A stretch of 62,686 nucleotides of DNA from a virus, in IMG/VR virus record IMGVR_UViG_3300030060_004020, positions 15,639-78,324 of that record. One strand, 5' to 3'. Both the position numbers and the translations under genes were made by a program. The notes under the pieces were generated by a model. The model was not told the origin of the DNA. It made no database searches and saw nothing but the letters and a program-made list of their open reading frames with translations. Each line of letters begins with the position of its first letter. Within the stretch, counting starts at the first letter, position 1. Below, piece by piece: positions 8,801 to 18,472 of the stretch.

Positions 8801-11800
8801 GGAGGATTGTTCGGCAATACCTCTCATAACGGCACTTTTTAGCAAATGAATACCAAAACTCATGTCATTAAATCTATTTGTTGTAGCCAATCCTCTAACA
8901 ACTGCATGTCCTCTTTTATTATTTGGCGAAGCAGATTGCATATTATTTGCTTTAAGATAATATAATGGTGAGTTAGAAGAACTAGTAGGCACACTACCTG
9001 CTCTATTAAGTGTGTAATCTTTGTGTTCTGTGCTTACACCATCCGACTTTACCGTTGTTTTATGAGGAACTTCTTCTAATGTTATGCTATTAGTCCCAAA
9101 AGAAGCAATTACTCCTATATACCTACCTTCACCATCTATTAAAATATCTCCAACTGCTGCTCCGGTATTAATAACAGATTCAGCAGATTGTGAAGCATTT
9201 TGATTATCTTGTAAATTAATTGTTTTGCTTGATATGCTATCAATATAAAGACCTTTATTACTAACTCCTGAGTGCATCAATCTAGTTACTTCGTAGTTAG
9301 GTAAGTCAAAGGAAGGAATTACTTGTTCATTTGATGGAGGATTTTCGGGGTCAAATTGATTAAAGGCAAAATCATATACTACCTCTGTTAATCTCATTAT
9401 GCTAAATCTCTTCAAGTCTTTTAATTGTGGTGATGAATCCGATACGGAAGATATAGCACTAGAAGTATATGAACTGTCTAACCTAGTTATTGGGTTAGTA
9501 TTTCCAACAATATTATCTTTTATTTCATTGTCTAAAGAATCAGTTTCTTTACCTAAAAACATTACATTGTATTTAGTTAAATCTCTATTGGCGTTCTTAT
9601 ACATAATGCTATCTTTTCTAGTAGAAGAATGTGGTAAAAGGTCACAATTAGAGAACAAAAACATTCTAGCAACTTTAGAATCAATATGCTCTAATCTATC
9701 TTTTACTGTTAATGGACTATGTAAATTAGTAGTAACAGTAAATGTTCTATCAGCAGTATTAGAGCCTGTTGCACTAGCACTCATTGTTATGGCCGAAGAT
9801 GAAGAAATCGCAGTAATAGTAGTTCCCGTAGGAATGTCAGTTCCCGATATTACCATACCTACATTTAATCTTCCGGTGTCCGAAAAACCATCTAAAGTAG
9901 TATTGCCGTTAGTATCACACGCTAATGTAATGGTGTTTGTTTTTTGTTCTTCGGCAACTATTGGATTCGGAGGTAAAAGAACTATTGGGTAGTTTCCTTG
10001 ATGAAATCTAGCGTTGTGTTGAGTCGGTACTAAATTTGGTAATTCTATAATTTCATATGATTTTTTTTCTAGGGTTTTCATATCAAAAAACTTACTTCCC
10101 ATACACGATACATAGCCCCTAGATTCGGGGATTCTTTTATTGTCAAATGAAAAATAATCCGCTTCAACATCAAGCGCACTAGAATTACCCGTTGAATTAT
10201 TAGACAAAATCACTTCCCCTACATAAGAACCCGAAGAACCTGTTTTTGAGGTAATGGAGGTCACAAAGGTATTAGAGGGAATATTACTAGCAACTACTTT
10301 TTGTCCAACTCTAGGAACTTCAAGGCTATTTACATCGGGATTACTTGCAGAAATATTTTGCACATTTTCATAGTCAACATGAGCATCACCACTATATGTT
10401 TCTAGTAAATTAGTTCCTGTCCAAATCAACCCCATAATATCTGTTCCAATAATATTATGTTCATCAATTCCATCAATGTAATATCCGGCATTAAATCTAT
10501 ATGCACTAGCATAATATTTAATGTTACTTAGAGTTTCTAAATAATATTGTATGTTTGTAGAATATACAACTTTGGGCAGGGACTTATTGTAATTTCCTTT
10601 TTCTATATTTAATAATCTATACATAGGAGTCCCATAGACTTCTTGTGAGGATTTAGGAACTTCATCTATAATTGCAGAAGTTCCATCATAACTAGCACAA
10701 AAAGCAGAACTACCGCCACTAGTCAATCTTTGTCTAAACGGTTGTTCATAGGATAAAGGATAATTTAACAAACTACAAGCGTTGTTAGTCGCCGCAGTAT
10801 TTAGTAATGGATGAAGTAGCCCTATTGTTTTAGCACCATGCAGGTGTGCAGCATTTATAAAATTCAATTCATGTGTTAATTTAGAACTTTCTTTTGTTTC
10901 AGTTGTTGCTTTTGTTAATACTGAAACATCTTCATTTGCATGTCCTCTAAGTTTATCGACATACATACCCGCCTTGAGAACAAAAGTAAATGTGTTTTTT
11001 CCTGTGGCAGTTGCATTAGCACTTATGGTTATCTTTGTTTTGCTATTTATTTTAGTGACGGTTGTTGAGGCCGGTATTCCCGTTCCACTAATACCCATAC
11101 CAACAAATATTTTTTCTGTTGAGGTCATAGCAACAACACTATCGCTTGATATAGTTGAGCCACTTAAAGAAACAACTCCCACTTCTCTATCTAAATATAT
11201 TCTAGTTTGTGTTGAAGGTAAAGTAAATTGTGTAGTAGTGTCGGTAGCACTATTAGTAGCACTAGCACTCATTGTAAGGCTTGTTTCTCCTAATGAAGAT
11301 ATTGTTGTTCCATTAGGTATTCCCGAATGAGTTCCATTGACTATTTCCATACCATTAGATAAATTATCTGTATTAGCAGTTAAAGTAGTATTACCATTTG
11401 TAGTTGTGCTTATAGTAGTTTCAAAGTTCTTAACACTTTGAACAATATTTGCTAAAAATTTACCATTGATATAAATAGGCTTACCATGCAAATTTCTATT
11501 TCCTCTAATCTCATTAATACTAGACAAAACTCTTTCCGAGTCCACTTCAATGTGTTTTCTAGCAATAGACATATCATTGGTTAATTTACCCAAATTGTTT
11601 TCCGAAAAAGTTGTATCATTAGTGTTAGCATAATTAATGTCCACTCTTCCTAGTGTTAAAGGAACATAAGGTGCTAATGTCACTTGTGTTGAGTTTCCTA
11701 CGGTGTTTGTTTTAACTATTTCAAAATCCATAAGAGTATTTATTGTGTCGAAAGTAGAACTTTCTAATGTGCTTTGGAAGTAAGGGTCACTTTTCATTCT

Positions 11801-14437
11801 TTTTACTTCATTTATATTATAACCTAATGCGTCTTGATGAGTGCTATGACTAGTTCCAACTAAGTCTGTTGTTTCTAATCCCGAAGAATCTAATTTTGTT
11901 CCCGACTTAAAAAATAGTCCTTTGTTTGAAGTGCCTCCTAAACTAGTAGAAGATTGAACATAAGCATTACTAGCAAGGGCTTTATTCATTACATAATTAG
12001 TGTTCGATTCTTTGAATCCTGCCATAGTAGTTCCTTCGGCTCTTGGAAAATCTACCAATGTAAAACTAGTTCCTGTTGCTCCCGAAGATATTTCACCAAC
12101 ATAACTCATCATACCTGTTGGAAATTTGATGTGTATTTTATCTCCCGTTGCTAGAGTTATGCTAGTAGAAGCAGTAATTGTTTGACTATTAAAAGTGCAA
12201 GTAAAATTAGCCCCTGCTGATGTTAACTTATTGTAAGGGCTTTGTGATGAGTAAATTATATCTTCCGAAAATAAAGCATTTTTATTTATGATAGGTGAAA
12301 TTAATTTTCTAATATTACTTCTTCCTATAATTACCATTTGTGTTAAACCGTCTTCTTTGTATTCTTCGATTTTTTCAATCTCTCCATCAAACCTTTGTAA
12401 ATTAATTGAATACTTTCCTAGCATATAATCTAAAGAATTTCCTAATGAATGGTAAGACTCTTCATTTGAAGTTCCTCCATCCGAGTCAAAATATGCTTTA
12501 TCGGGAAAACTTAGAGTTAGTAGTTTTTTATTCTCATCTATATTAGATACAGAAGCATATAGGAATGAAAAATTCTTTGATAGCATTTTTATAAATACAT
12601 CTTGTTTTCTATCATTAATTCCTTTAAAGTCAGTTAGTAATGTTTTGTCTTTTTTATTGTAGGCTCTTCTTAATAATTCATCTTCCGCTTGTAAAGTATA
12701 TGTTGCACTAGAAACAATCGATTCTGTTTCTAATCTTCTTTTTGCCTCAAGAACTAATGTTTGTGTTCCGCCGCTAAAGTCAGCAGTAATACTAGATACA
12801 TAATAGATGTAATTACCTACCTTTACTTCATCACCCGCATTTAAAAAATTTGTAAGATTATGTTCTGTTCTCACTGTATAAGAAGTAGCAGCCGAAGAAG
12901 GAGTTGTTGCTATCTTTGCCCCAAACGATTTAAATTCGTTAAAGTCGCCTCTAAAAACTTGTTGTTTAACTCTAAAAGAATCTCCTTCTTTTATTTTCTT
13001 TGGTAATACTCTATAAGGGTCTGCTATTTTTATTTCTGCCAAACTTCCTTTTTCACCAAATGATTCTTCTAAAACACAATCTATTACATTATAAGATAGA
13101 TTTGATTTATCCTTTGAATAACCGTAAGAAACATATCTGTATTGTCCATTGTAGTCTTGACTTGCAGTATCAGTTATTGTATCGTTATCATCTCTTCTAG
13201 CATTAGTAAAACAAGCGTCGTTTGTAAATGGAGTATAGTCTAAAATTGTATTGCCTTCATTACTTGTATGAGTGGTTGGATTATCTTGTTCTTTTAGTTT
13301 ATCTATTAATTTAGTTTTTAGAGTGAAGTTGCTATAATCAATTATTGTAGTTCCAAAGTCCTCTTTAGTAGTAAAGTGGCTATCTATTGCCAATGTTTCA
13401 GTAGCATTAGAAACATAGTCTCCTTCTTTGAACATGATAGTGTGCTTTATGTCGTGGTCTAATTCATTCTTTTTATCTAAATATTCATTAAAGAAATAAA
13501 ATAGTGGCCTAGCACAATGTAATTCAAAGGTTGGATTATTTTTAATTCCCGCCCCTATAACTAATGGATGATTACTAGTTGGTATAGGAAAAGAAAACAA
13601 TCTAAATTTAACTCCATTAGCCACTTCATTTCCTAATTTTGGCTCAAATTCAAAAGCATCTCCCTCTACATCTTGAGTTAATTTTTCTGTGACTCTAACA
13701 AAATGATGTTTTGAAAAATCATCGGAATGAATCATAGCGAATAAATAATGAGTATCTTCATTCCAACTATTTATTCTAACTCCTGTATCACTAGTATTAT
13801 CATAACATTTTATTTTAAAGCCATCTGTCGTTGCTAAGTTAGCATATTCTAAACCTAGAACAACAGTTTGACTGCTTGCAGTAGTGCCTGTTGCCCTTTT
13901 AGAAATGGTGAATGAAGTTGAGGAAAGTATGTTGTCAATAGTAGTATCATCTTGTAATTTAGAATGATGAATACTTTGTCCAACAAATAAATCGTCTGTA
14001 TTGCCACTTGATAATGAAATCAAAGAACTGTTTTGTGTAATGGTGCAATTGGCTAAAGTGCTTCTTCCTAATGGAGTTAATACAACGCTTCCTGTGCTTT
14101 CGGGAGTAATTGCTATATTTAATCTACTAGTAGTTAGTGCTGAATCAAAAACATAAAGCATTGGATTAGTAGGACAAAGATATGCGGTCTTTGTAAATGT
14201 AAAAGACCTACTAGTAGTTATTGCATCATTAGAATTTTTATTCATTGTTGCCGTATTAGCCCCACTATTAATAGAAGTAATTATGCTTCCATCGGCTATT
14301 CCTGTTCCCGAAACTTTCATCCCAACAAATAAATTCGTAGTGGTTAAATTGCTAATAACCGCACTACCTGTTCCGGCAGTAGTTCCTGTTAAAACAACAG
14401 TATTTGGGCTAGAAGAAATGGCTACTATCTCGGTCAT
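5840..14437 (-). CDS. Giant baseplate hub / tail adhesin, 2,865 residues
   Basis: The largest gene of the window. The C-terminal part (about 2560-2800) has a baseplate-hub-like run: LDLEVGYKNMSQLKAGDIITVEI then ARTEFLVLSIEHTLSGIMKLHLG, as in gpD/gp27-type hub proteins. Inserted at about residues 25-80, 1010-1155 and 1495-1570 are related repeats of roughly 60 residues with the signature NVGMxISGTxIPxGTTITxISSxxxITMSAxAT. Much of the remaining length is Asn/Ser/Thr-rich with Tyr and Trp. It overlaps genes on both sides by ATGA. Expected role: distal tail hub and host-surface contact. The bulk of the protein has no recognised family. Confidence 0.7.
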   Translation of the reverse strand: MTEIVAISSSPNTVVLTGTTAGTGSAVISNLTTTNLFVGMKVSGTGIADGSIITSINSGANTATMNKNSNDAITTSRSFTFTKTAYLCPTNPMLYVFDSALTTSRLNIAITPESTGSVVLTPLGRSTLANCTITQNSSLISLSSGNTDDLFVGQSIHHSKLQDDTTIDNILSSTSFTISKRATGTTASSQTVVLGLEYANLATTDGFKIKCYDNTSDTGVRINSWNEDTHYLFAMIHSDDFSKHHFVRVTEKLTQDVEGDAFEFEPKLGNEVANGVKFRLFSFPIPTSNHPLVIGAGIKNNPTFELHCARPLFYFFNEYLDKKNELDHDIKHTIMFKEGDYVSNATETLAIDSHFTTKEDFGTTIIDYSNFTLKTKLIDKLKEQDNPTTHTSNEGNTILDYTPFTNDACFTNARRDDNDTITDTASQDYNGQYRYVSYGYSKDKSNLSYNVIDCVLEESFGEKGSLAEIKIADPYRVLPKKIKEGDSFRVKQQVFRGDFNEFKSFGAKIATTPSSAATSYTVRTEHNLTNFLNAGDEVKVGNYIYYVSSITADFSGGTQTLVLEAKRRLETESIVSSATYTLQAEDELLRRAYNKKDKTLLTDFKGINDRKQDVFIKMLSKNFSFLYASVSNIDENKKLLTLSFPDKAYFDSDGGTSNEESYHSLGNSLDYMLGKYSINLQRFDGEIEKIEEYKEDGLTQMVIIGRSNIRKLISPIINKNALFSEDIIYSSQSPYNKLTSAGANFTCTFNSQTITASTSITLATGDKIHIKFPTGMMSYVGEISSGATGTSFTLVDFPRAEGTTMAGFKESNTNYVMNKALASNAYVQSSTSLGGTSNKGLFFKSGTKLDSSGLETTDLVGTSHSTHQDALGYNINEVKRMKSDPYFQSTLESSTFDTINTLMDFEIVKTNTVGNSTQVTLAPYVPLTLGRVDINYANTNDTTFSENNLGKLTNDMSIARKHIEVDSERVLSSINEIRGNRNLHGKPIYINGKFLANIVQSVKNFETTISTTTNGNTTLTANTDNLSNGMEIVNGTHSGIPNGTTISSLGETSLTMSASATNSATDTTTQFTLPSTQTRIYLDREVGVVSLSGSTISSDSVVAMTSTEKIFVGMGISGTGIPASTTVTKINSKTKITISANATATGKNTFTFVLKAGMYVDKLRGHANEDVSVLTKATTETKESSKLTHELNFINAAHLHGAKTIGLLHPLLNTAATNNACSLLNYPLSYEQPFRQRLTSGGSSAFCASYDGTSAIIDEVPKSSQEVYGTPMYRLLNIEKGNYNKSLPKVVYSTNIQYYLETLSNIKYYASAYRFNAGYYIDGIDEHNIIGTDIMGLIWTGTNLLETYSGDAHVDYENVQNISASNPDVNSLEVPRVGQKVVASNIPSNTFVTSITSKTGSSGSYVGEVILSNNSTGNSSALDVEADYFSFDNKRIPESRGYVSCMGSKFFDMKTLEKKSYEIIELPNLVPTQHNARFHQGNYPIVLLPPNPIVAEEQKTNTITLACDTNGNTTLDGFSDTGRLNVGMVISGTDIPTGTTITAISSSSAITMSASATGSNTADRTFTVTTNLHSPLTVKDRLEHIDSKVARMFLFSNCDLLPHSSTRKDSIMYKNANRDLTKYNVMFLGKETDSLDNEIKDNIVGNTNPITRLDSSYTSSAISSVSDSSPQLKDLKRFSIMRLTEVVYDFAFNQFDPENPPSNEQVIPSFDLPNYEVTRLMHSGVSNKGLYIDSISSKTINLQDNQNASQSAESVINTGAAVGDILIDGEGRYIGVIASFGTNSITLEEVPHKTTVKSDGVSTEHKDYTLNRAGSVPTSSSNSPLYYLKANNMQSASPNNKRGHAVVRGLATTNRFNDMSFGIHLLKSAVMRGIAEQSSGSQVTGTHLNRGNHSAGFGGDDSNETDTTWYTEVGNFAHGEGYDYVSFIGTESTNNNGLGSRWHDINLWLPINLGYKPNIFQTSRNQTRNLSNSSSPFPLITQYLDTVTSAFTSTADSIGISNYSQQQTSNLQAKIAESKGILLQNFKPVFLDRFNIEGGSGAKADIGMTGTRIAKTTKTTYVANANYYSTRIGMSMKRTFASSTLRNSGFAMSKTPESESLNSRDYQKDADGVFYGLKPLIKLDFGYQLPDVDFTTGTSKAEAVMNANTPFIMDGAGLSDAQCENYHTNDRSGATFHYIVTGENRTSNATIPFGTAINFFTSTVSSNTYKVNMNKNALQATTDNEIVVSRNFVGTKKAANNTNVHVFYLTDSDLYNPNDSAIYPELLGYTLNPLWLSQVDLTGCYLVSEEGNQYYRDTGILTPNYNETISFSRTGTPYSGGHGIFESSHSEVQSINGFTPRYILYILSHEIDTTSAIRKHIITVSGEIPDPIMISNIADSDDTNKGCYHRMNHYQRIKGFRVMQPNHTCFYDFSPKKIRINEMSSKYTKRPDSEQVYGNINHYNYPDMVGDSTKEGDNEGVLSMYVIVDPDNQTNDGHLVVRNPSNLRNNIIQNETTKMLFSDGENQNHTAVEFIDEGDDIGYYISLESQEELLGVVSASETFTITVPQQVDSGAKRALIGSVVNIGTDSDLLINDLLEDQSIQFTLTKNETFPLIVAPNFKGVELYSAIKFLMGKKNKKLIEDSSSFSIKDDDSSFQSKLFLTTKSTDNDIFSYKRTKSSFDIFNDITVFGRFHKAVRKEMNSIKKKGLKSLQVFEEELVTQSSVDKRATELLKLHNEQNFNLDLEVGYKNMSQLKAGDIITVEILEENIARTEFLVLSIEHTLSGIMKLHLGKYIKGLEDRFAELAIENRKTKNRLNEDLIDSDKNQFNFLGKVKIKPIKTVIRKKTVTGGFTLNTFSTMLNTSASPLNIGTTTFTTLTEEEH

Positions 14438-15537
14438 TCGTCTATCTCCTCAAATCTAAAATAAAATAAAGTATCTTTTAAACTAGGTAATAAATTATTA
14501 ATTAAGAATTTATTTCTTATTGTTGTAGTCATGCACATTTCATGTAGTTCTCCCATAAACTGTTTGTTAGCCGTAGCACTATCTTCTCCTACTCCTTGAT
14601 TGTCGTTAGAACCAATAAACAAATCTTCCTGCGCCATAGAAAAATTAGAACTTACATCTATGCTTTGGCTTTTTTCAAGTTTTCCATCTAAATAAATATA
14701 GATGTTTTTTGTTATATCATTATAACAACAAGCAATATGATATTGATTTTCAATGTAAGAAGGATTCTTATAAGACGATATGAATATTTTTGTTCCACTA
14801 CCTATACTACTAGAGGGAGCAGTGTTTAGAACAATACTAACACCGGAATTGATAGAAGCGATAGTTCCTAAAGATGTAAATGTAAATTCATTTCTTGTAA
14901 ATACTTCTTGCCCTACATGAAACTTAGCAGTAGAAGCAACCGGAACTGTTGTAGTGCTATTAGTGCCATCAGTAGTTCCACCAATGACATGTGTTTGTCT
15001 ACTGTTGGTGTCAAATCCTTCTAATGTGTCCGAAGTATAAAAATGAGTAAATCCGGTAGTAGAAGTAATAACTGCATTATCTGTTGTTGCGGTATAATCA
15101 GTTCCTCCTATTTTCAAACCCACTTTAATTTTATATTCAGCAGGTTGATTTTCATTATGTAGTGTCGAGTTTAGCAAAGACACATAAAAATTAGTGCTAG
15201 AAAATATTCTCATTTCATGGGTTAGCCTAGCACTTTGAGTTAGGTAATCTTCACTTTGATGATTAGCACTATTAGCACTACTAAATATAACACTAGGAAT
15301 TACTTTTTGTGTAGAAGTTGTATTTGGTCTTGAAGTAGCCGAGTATTGCCCTACTCCATTTATGTCATAAGGAGTCAATATACTTTCAAAAGTAAATGAA
15401 CCTGTATGCGCCCAAATTCCATAATTTATATTATCTGTTGTAGAAGGAACATTGTCGCTATAATCTATTTTAACATGAGCATTACACATAACGGGGAATA
15501 TTAATCCCCTTTGTTTACCCACCAAAACATCATACAT
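14434..15537 (-). CDS. LamG/concanavalin-A-like tail protein
   Basis: 367 residues. The last third carries the laminin-G-like (ConA-like lectin) signature: NQYHIACCYNDITKNIYIYLDGKLEKS followed by DLFIGSNDNQG and KQFMGELHEM. The N-terminal half (GIWAHTGSFTFESILTPYD) fits the first strands of the same jelly roll, interrupted by a GTxxVPVASTAKFHVGQEV repeat like those of the neighbouring giant hub. It probably binds glycans or another surface ligand at the tail end. It starts right after a small tail gene and overlaps the giant hub gene by four bases. Confidence 0.7.
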   Translation of the reverse strand: MYDVLVGKQRGLIFPVMCNAHVKIDYSDNVPSTTDNINYGIWAHTGSFTFESILTPYDINGVGQYSATSRPNTTSTQKVIPSVIFSSANSANHQSEDYLTQSARLTHEMRIFSSTNFYVSLLNSTLHNENQPAEYKIKVGLKIGGTDYTATTDNAVITSTTGFTHFYTSDTLEGFDTNSRQTHVIGGTTDGTNSTTTVPVASTAKFHVGQEVFTRNEFTFTSLGTIASINSGVSIVLNTAPSSSIGSGTKIFISSYKNPSYIENQYHIACCYNDITKNIYIYLDGKLEKSQSIDVSSNFSMAQEDLFIGSNDNQGVGEDSATANKQFMGELHEMCMTTTIRNKFLINNLLPSLKDTLFYFRFEEIDE

Positions 15538-15545
15538 GCTATCAC

Positions 15546-16178
15546 CTATGGAATAATAATTGCCGTTTCAAATTCTAAACTAAAGGATAACTCATAAGTT
15601 TCTCCGCTTATATCGCAACTAAAACTTCTAATGAATCCTGTCAATCCTGTATCTGTTTGTGCATCGGGAAATGAAGATATTTTTGCAGGAACTCCTACAT
15701 TATCTAAAGCATTATTCTCTCCTCTTGAAGCAAAGGTAAATGGAACTAAAGTCCCTGTTTCTCTATCTGCCGTATCAATGCCTCCTCTTTGAACATAATT
15801 TGAATCAACAAAAGAAGGCATTAAAACTACTAATTCATTAAATGCTTGGTTTTCTGCAAATCCTGTCGAATCTACTCCCGACGCTATTAATTGAGCAATT
15901 TCATGTGCGGTAAAAACAACATCTGTTTCTGAGCCATCATGTGTTTTTTTGATTTGTTGGTCTAATATAATTCCTTGAACTGATACTGTCTTTTGAGCCA
16001 TTCCTAAATCTAAAGCAGCAGTAATTGATTCACCCGTAGCAACACCGGACAAAGGAATAGGAAATGCAGGGATTGTTTTACTTACTGATATAGAAACCGA
16101 ATTAGCCTTAAGAGGTATAGTGTTAATGTTCAAATCACTACCCGAAAAACTTTGTAGTTTTAAATATACATAACTCAT
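15546..16178 (-). CDS. Baseplate/distal tail protein
   Basis: 210 residues, no recognised family. The pattern YLKLQSFSGSDL..IPLKANSVSISVSKTIPAFPIPLSG, then MAQKTVSVQGII, and a C-terminal SFSCDISGETYELSFSLEFETA, is that of tail proteins that take part in a beta-barrel tube or distal-tail ring. Its position, directly after the tape measure and before the LamG and hub proteins, is where distal tail proteins lie in siphovirus-like gene orders. Confidence 0.5.
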   Translation of the reverse strand: MSYVYLKLQSFSGSDLNINTIPLKANSVSISVSKTIPAFPIPLSGVATGESITAALDLGMAQKTVSVQGIILDQQIKKTHDGSETDVVFTAHEIAQLIASGVDSTGFAENQAFNELVVLMPSFVDSNYVQRGGIDTADRETGTLVPFTFASRGENNALDNVGVPAKISSFPDAQTDTGLTGFIRSFSCDISGETYELSFSLEFETAIIIP

Positions 16179-16182
16179 ATCA

Positions 16183-17844
16183 TCACCTTACAAATCCACT
16201 AGAAGAAGTTCTCCTATTCAATTTGCCTGTTATCATATCGGCTAGTTTTTGCGCTATTCTTCTAAGTTCAGCATCCGAAGTATCTTTGGCATTTATTGTA
16301 ACGCTAACATTATTGTTCACTACACCACCGCCCATTTTCTTACTTTCATTATTGTTATGAACTCTAGCCCCTTTTGGTAAATTAACTAACTCCGGCCCTC
16401 TTTCTCCAACAACTGCCATACCGCCTCCCGAAACTCCTCCGTTAGCAAAAAAGTCTAATTTGAAAGTGTCTTTTATAATGTCACCTAATTTTTTAACTAC
16501 TGCAAAAAGCAAAGCAGTAAGACCAAGAATCATTAAAGCGGGAAGAGCATAAATAGCAACTACTGTTAGCATTTGAATCATTATTTGTTTCACTACATAG
16601 GCTGCTAAAAAGATAAATAAGGCTTTCTTCGCTATTTTAAACACTGTGCTTCTAAATTGTTCGTCGGTTAAGAATTTATGAATGAGGTCTAATCCCGTAT
16701 AAAACACCCCTATTGCTAGTGCCAATAGACCTTTTAATACTACTCCAAGCAAATTCAATCCTATTAATAATAAATTATCAACAAATTCTAAAGCATAGTC
16801 TAAAAATGTATAAATATCTCCCGATAATAAAGCACCTATCATACTAAATATTAACATAACATTATCTAATACTAATGACCCTATTCTCATTATATCATCT
16901 ATTACTCCCAAATCTTGTAGTATTCCTAATGAATCATGGATAAATTTAGCCAATACCAAGAATCCCATAATTCCAAGCATTAGCATTATTAACACTTTAA
17001 AGGCATAATTAAGAACAGGCTTCATAGTTTTTTGAAGACCAATCATCCCTTTTCTATATTTTAAAGTTTTTTTAGCCATTTTTTCTTGAAATTTTTGCCG
17101 TCTTTCTCCTAGTCTAAGAGTAGCGGAAATCTTATCTTCTATCTCTTTAAATATTTCAAGTTGAGTAGTTGCTTGTGGTTTCTTTTTAGTTAAAAAGAAC
17201 TCTTCTTTTAATGCCCTTTCTTGAGAGCGAATACCGGATTTTATTTTACCTCTACCTGCTTTTGATTCTAAATTTTCATCAAAAATTGCTTGTTTTTGTG
17301 CCGCCTCAAACACTTTACTTTGCTGAACCCCTTTATCTAGTAGTTCTTCTATTCCTGCTAATACTTGTTCATCCACACTCTTCATTGTTAGTTTAGCATT
17401 GGCATATGCGGCAGTTCCTTTTATTGCTTCTTGCATAGCCTTATTTTCTTTTAGCATATCAACTGCGGCTTGCTGACTTCCTTCCTGTATTAGTTTTTTT
17501 ACTTTATTTACTTCGACTAATTCTTTTGTGAGTTTTCCATGCGAGGAAACTAAATCAATAAGTTGTTTTTGTTCCTTAGAAGCGGCTAGAGTATTTTTCT
17601 TAGATGCTTCTTCTATTTGTGCCAATATATCCACAAATGCTCTTACTTTATTTTGTAGTCTCCATAACGGACTACCGGAAACAAGCCTAGCAAAAATTGT
17701 CCATTTTTTACCAGCGTCACTTGTTGCTTTAGAATATCCAATAATTCTTTTTGTGAAGCCTTGAAAACCCTTATCCGCTAATTTAGTAACATCGTTAAGA
17801 CTACCAAGACTATCTGCGAGTTTTTCGACTTCATTCTCGGCCAT
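16183..17844 (-). CDS. Tail tape measure protein
   Basis: 553 residues. The N-terminal half is alpha-helical and charged. At about residues 285-450 there are several long hydrophobic helices (LMLMLGIMGFLVLAKFI, LFIFLAAYVVKQIMIQML). Near the C-terminus stands the tape-measure signature FANGGVSGGGMAVVGERGPE followed by LVNLPKGARVHNN. It is preceded by two small genes that look like tail chaperones, as is usual. The modest length suggests a short tail if length scales as in siphoviruses. The hydrophobic helices may insert into the host membrane on DNA ejection. Confidence 0.88.
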   Translation of the reverse strand: MAENEVEKLADSLGSLNDVTKLADKGFQGFTKRIIGYSKATSDAGKKWTIFARLVSGSPLWRLQNKVRAFVDILAQIEEASKKNTLAASKEQKQLIDLVSSHGKLTKELVEVNKVKKLIQEGSQQAAVDMLKENKAMQEAIKGTAAYANAKLTMKSVDEQVLAGIEELLDKGVQQSKVFEAAQKQAIFDENLESKAGRGKIKSGIRSQERALKEEFFLTKKKPQATTQLEIFKEIEDKISATLRLGERRQKFQEKMAKKTLKYRKGMIGLQKTMKPVLNYAFKVLIMLMLGIMGFLVLAKFIHDSLGILQDLGVIDDIMRIGSLVLDNVMLIFSMIGALLSGDIYTFLDYALEFVDNLLLIGLNLLGVVLKGLLALAIGVFYTGLDLIHKFLTDEQFRSTVFKIAKKALFIFLAAYVVKQIMIQMLTVVAIYALPALMILGLTALLFAVVKKLGDIIKDTFKLDFFANGGVSGGGMAVVGERGPELVNLPKGARVHNNNESKKMGGGVVNNNVSVTINAKDTSDAELRRIAQKLADMITGKLNRRTSSSGFVR

Positions 17845-17845
17845 G

Positions 17846-18058
17846 TTATCTACCTGCGTTCTTTTTTGCTTTCTCTAACTCGTCATGTTTAATCTTTTCC
17901 ATACTAAAATGAACTCTCAATAAATCCATCACTAAACTTGATGGCATTTTATAAATTTCTAGTGGACTTATAGATAAAGCCGAAGCCAATGTATAAGTCA
18001 TAATTAAGAATACTGTTTCGGGAGTAGTCCCCTTCCCCTTAATAGCATTCTCAATCAC
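17846..18058 (-). CDS. Tail assembly chaperone (second, T-like)
   Basis: 70 residues between the longer putative chaperone and the tape measure gene, overlapping the former by four bases (ATGA). It is helical: PETVFLIMTYTLASALSISPLEIYKMPSSL..LLRVHFSMEKIK. Gene order (tail tube, chaperone G-like, chaperone T-like, tape measure) is the basis of the call. No slippery heptamer is obvious, so it seems to be made by restart rather than by frameshift. Confidence 0.55.
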   Translation of the reverse strand: MIENAIKGKGTTPETVFLIMTYTLASALSISPLEIYKMPSSLVMDLLRVHFSMEKIKHDELEKAKKNAGR

Positions 18059-18420
18059 TCGTTTTTTTCTTCATCCTCCTGTAAAACATTCATAGGATTA
18101 GGTAGGATTTCTTTTAATTGATTGCCAACATAAGGACTTAGCCTTAGCATATCAAGTGTTGAGAGTGAGGGTTCTGTTTTAGATATAAAATTCTCTACCA
18201 TATAACGATACATGGCGTTAATATCAATATCTACATTTTGTGTTCTAGTGTCTATTTTCATAACACTATTCATGGCTTTTTCAGCCTCTAGCCATGTAGG
18301 TTCTTTTACCCACACTTTTAGATATTCTTCTTGTTCGGGTGCTACTTTAACATAGTGTAGCGTAGGCTCTTGTAGTGCGAATAGCACATTCTTATCTTTT
18401 ATTACTTTCTTTTCAGTCAT
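18055..18420 (-). CDS. Tail assembly chaperone (first, G-like)
   Basis: 121 residues from ATG at 18420, chosen because AAGGTGG stands a few bases upstream; a longer reading from 18444 lacks such a site. The sequence has an N-terminal strand-rich part (FALQEPTLHYVKVAPEQEEYLKVWVKEPTWLEAEKAM) and a helical C-terminal part (MLRLSPYVGNQLKEILPNP) with an acidic tail. The phrase 'VWVKEPTWLEAEKAM' resembles the N-terminal strand of phage tail chaperones that handle the tape measure. Position supports this. Confidence 0.6.
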   Translation of the reverse strand: MTEKKVIKDKNVLFALQEPTLHYVKVAPEQEEYLKVWVKEPTWLEAEKAMNSVMKIDTRTQNVDIDINAMYRYMVENFISKTEPSLSTLDMLRLSPYVGNQLKEILPNPMNVLQEDEEKNE

Positions 18421-18472
18421 ATTATCCACCTTCAAAACCAACAAACAAACAAACGGTGTTGGTGGAATTTAA

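Noticed and set aside
5862-13200. Several open frames of 60-200 codons on the plus strand opposite the giant tail gene
   Set aside because: They are antisense to a well-supported gene, have no RBS or conserved motifs, and their composition mirrors the AT-rich sense codons.
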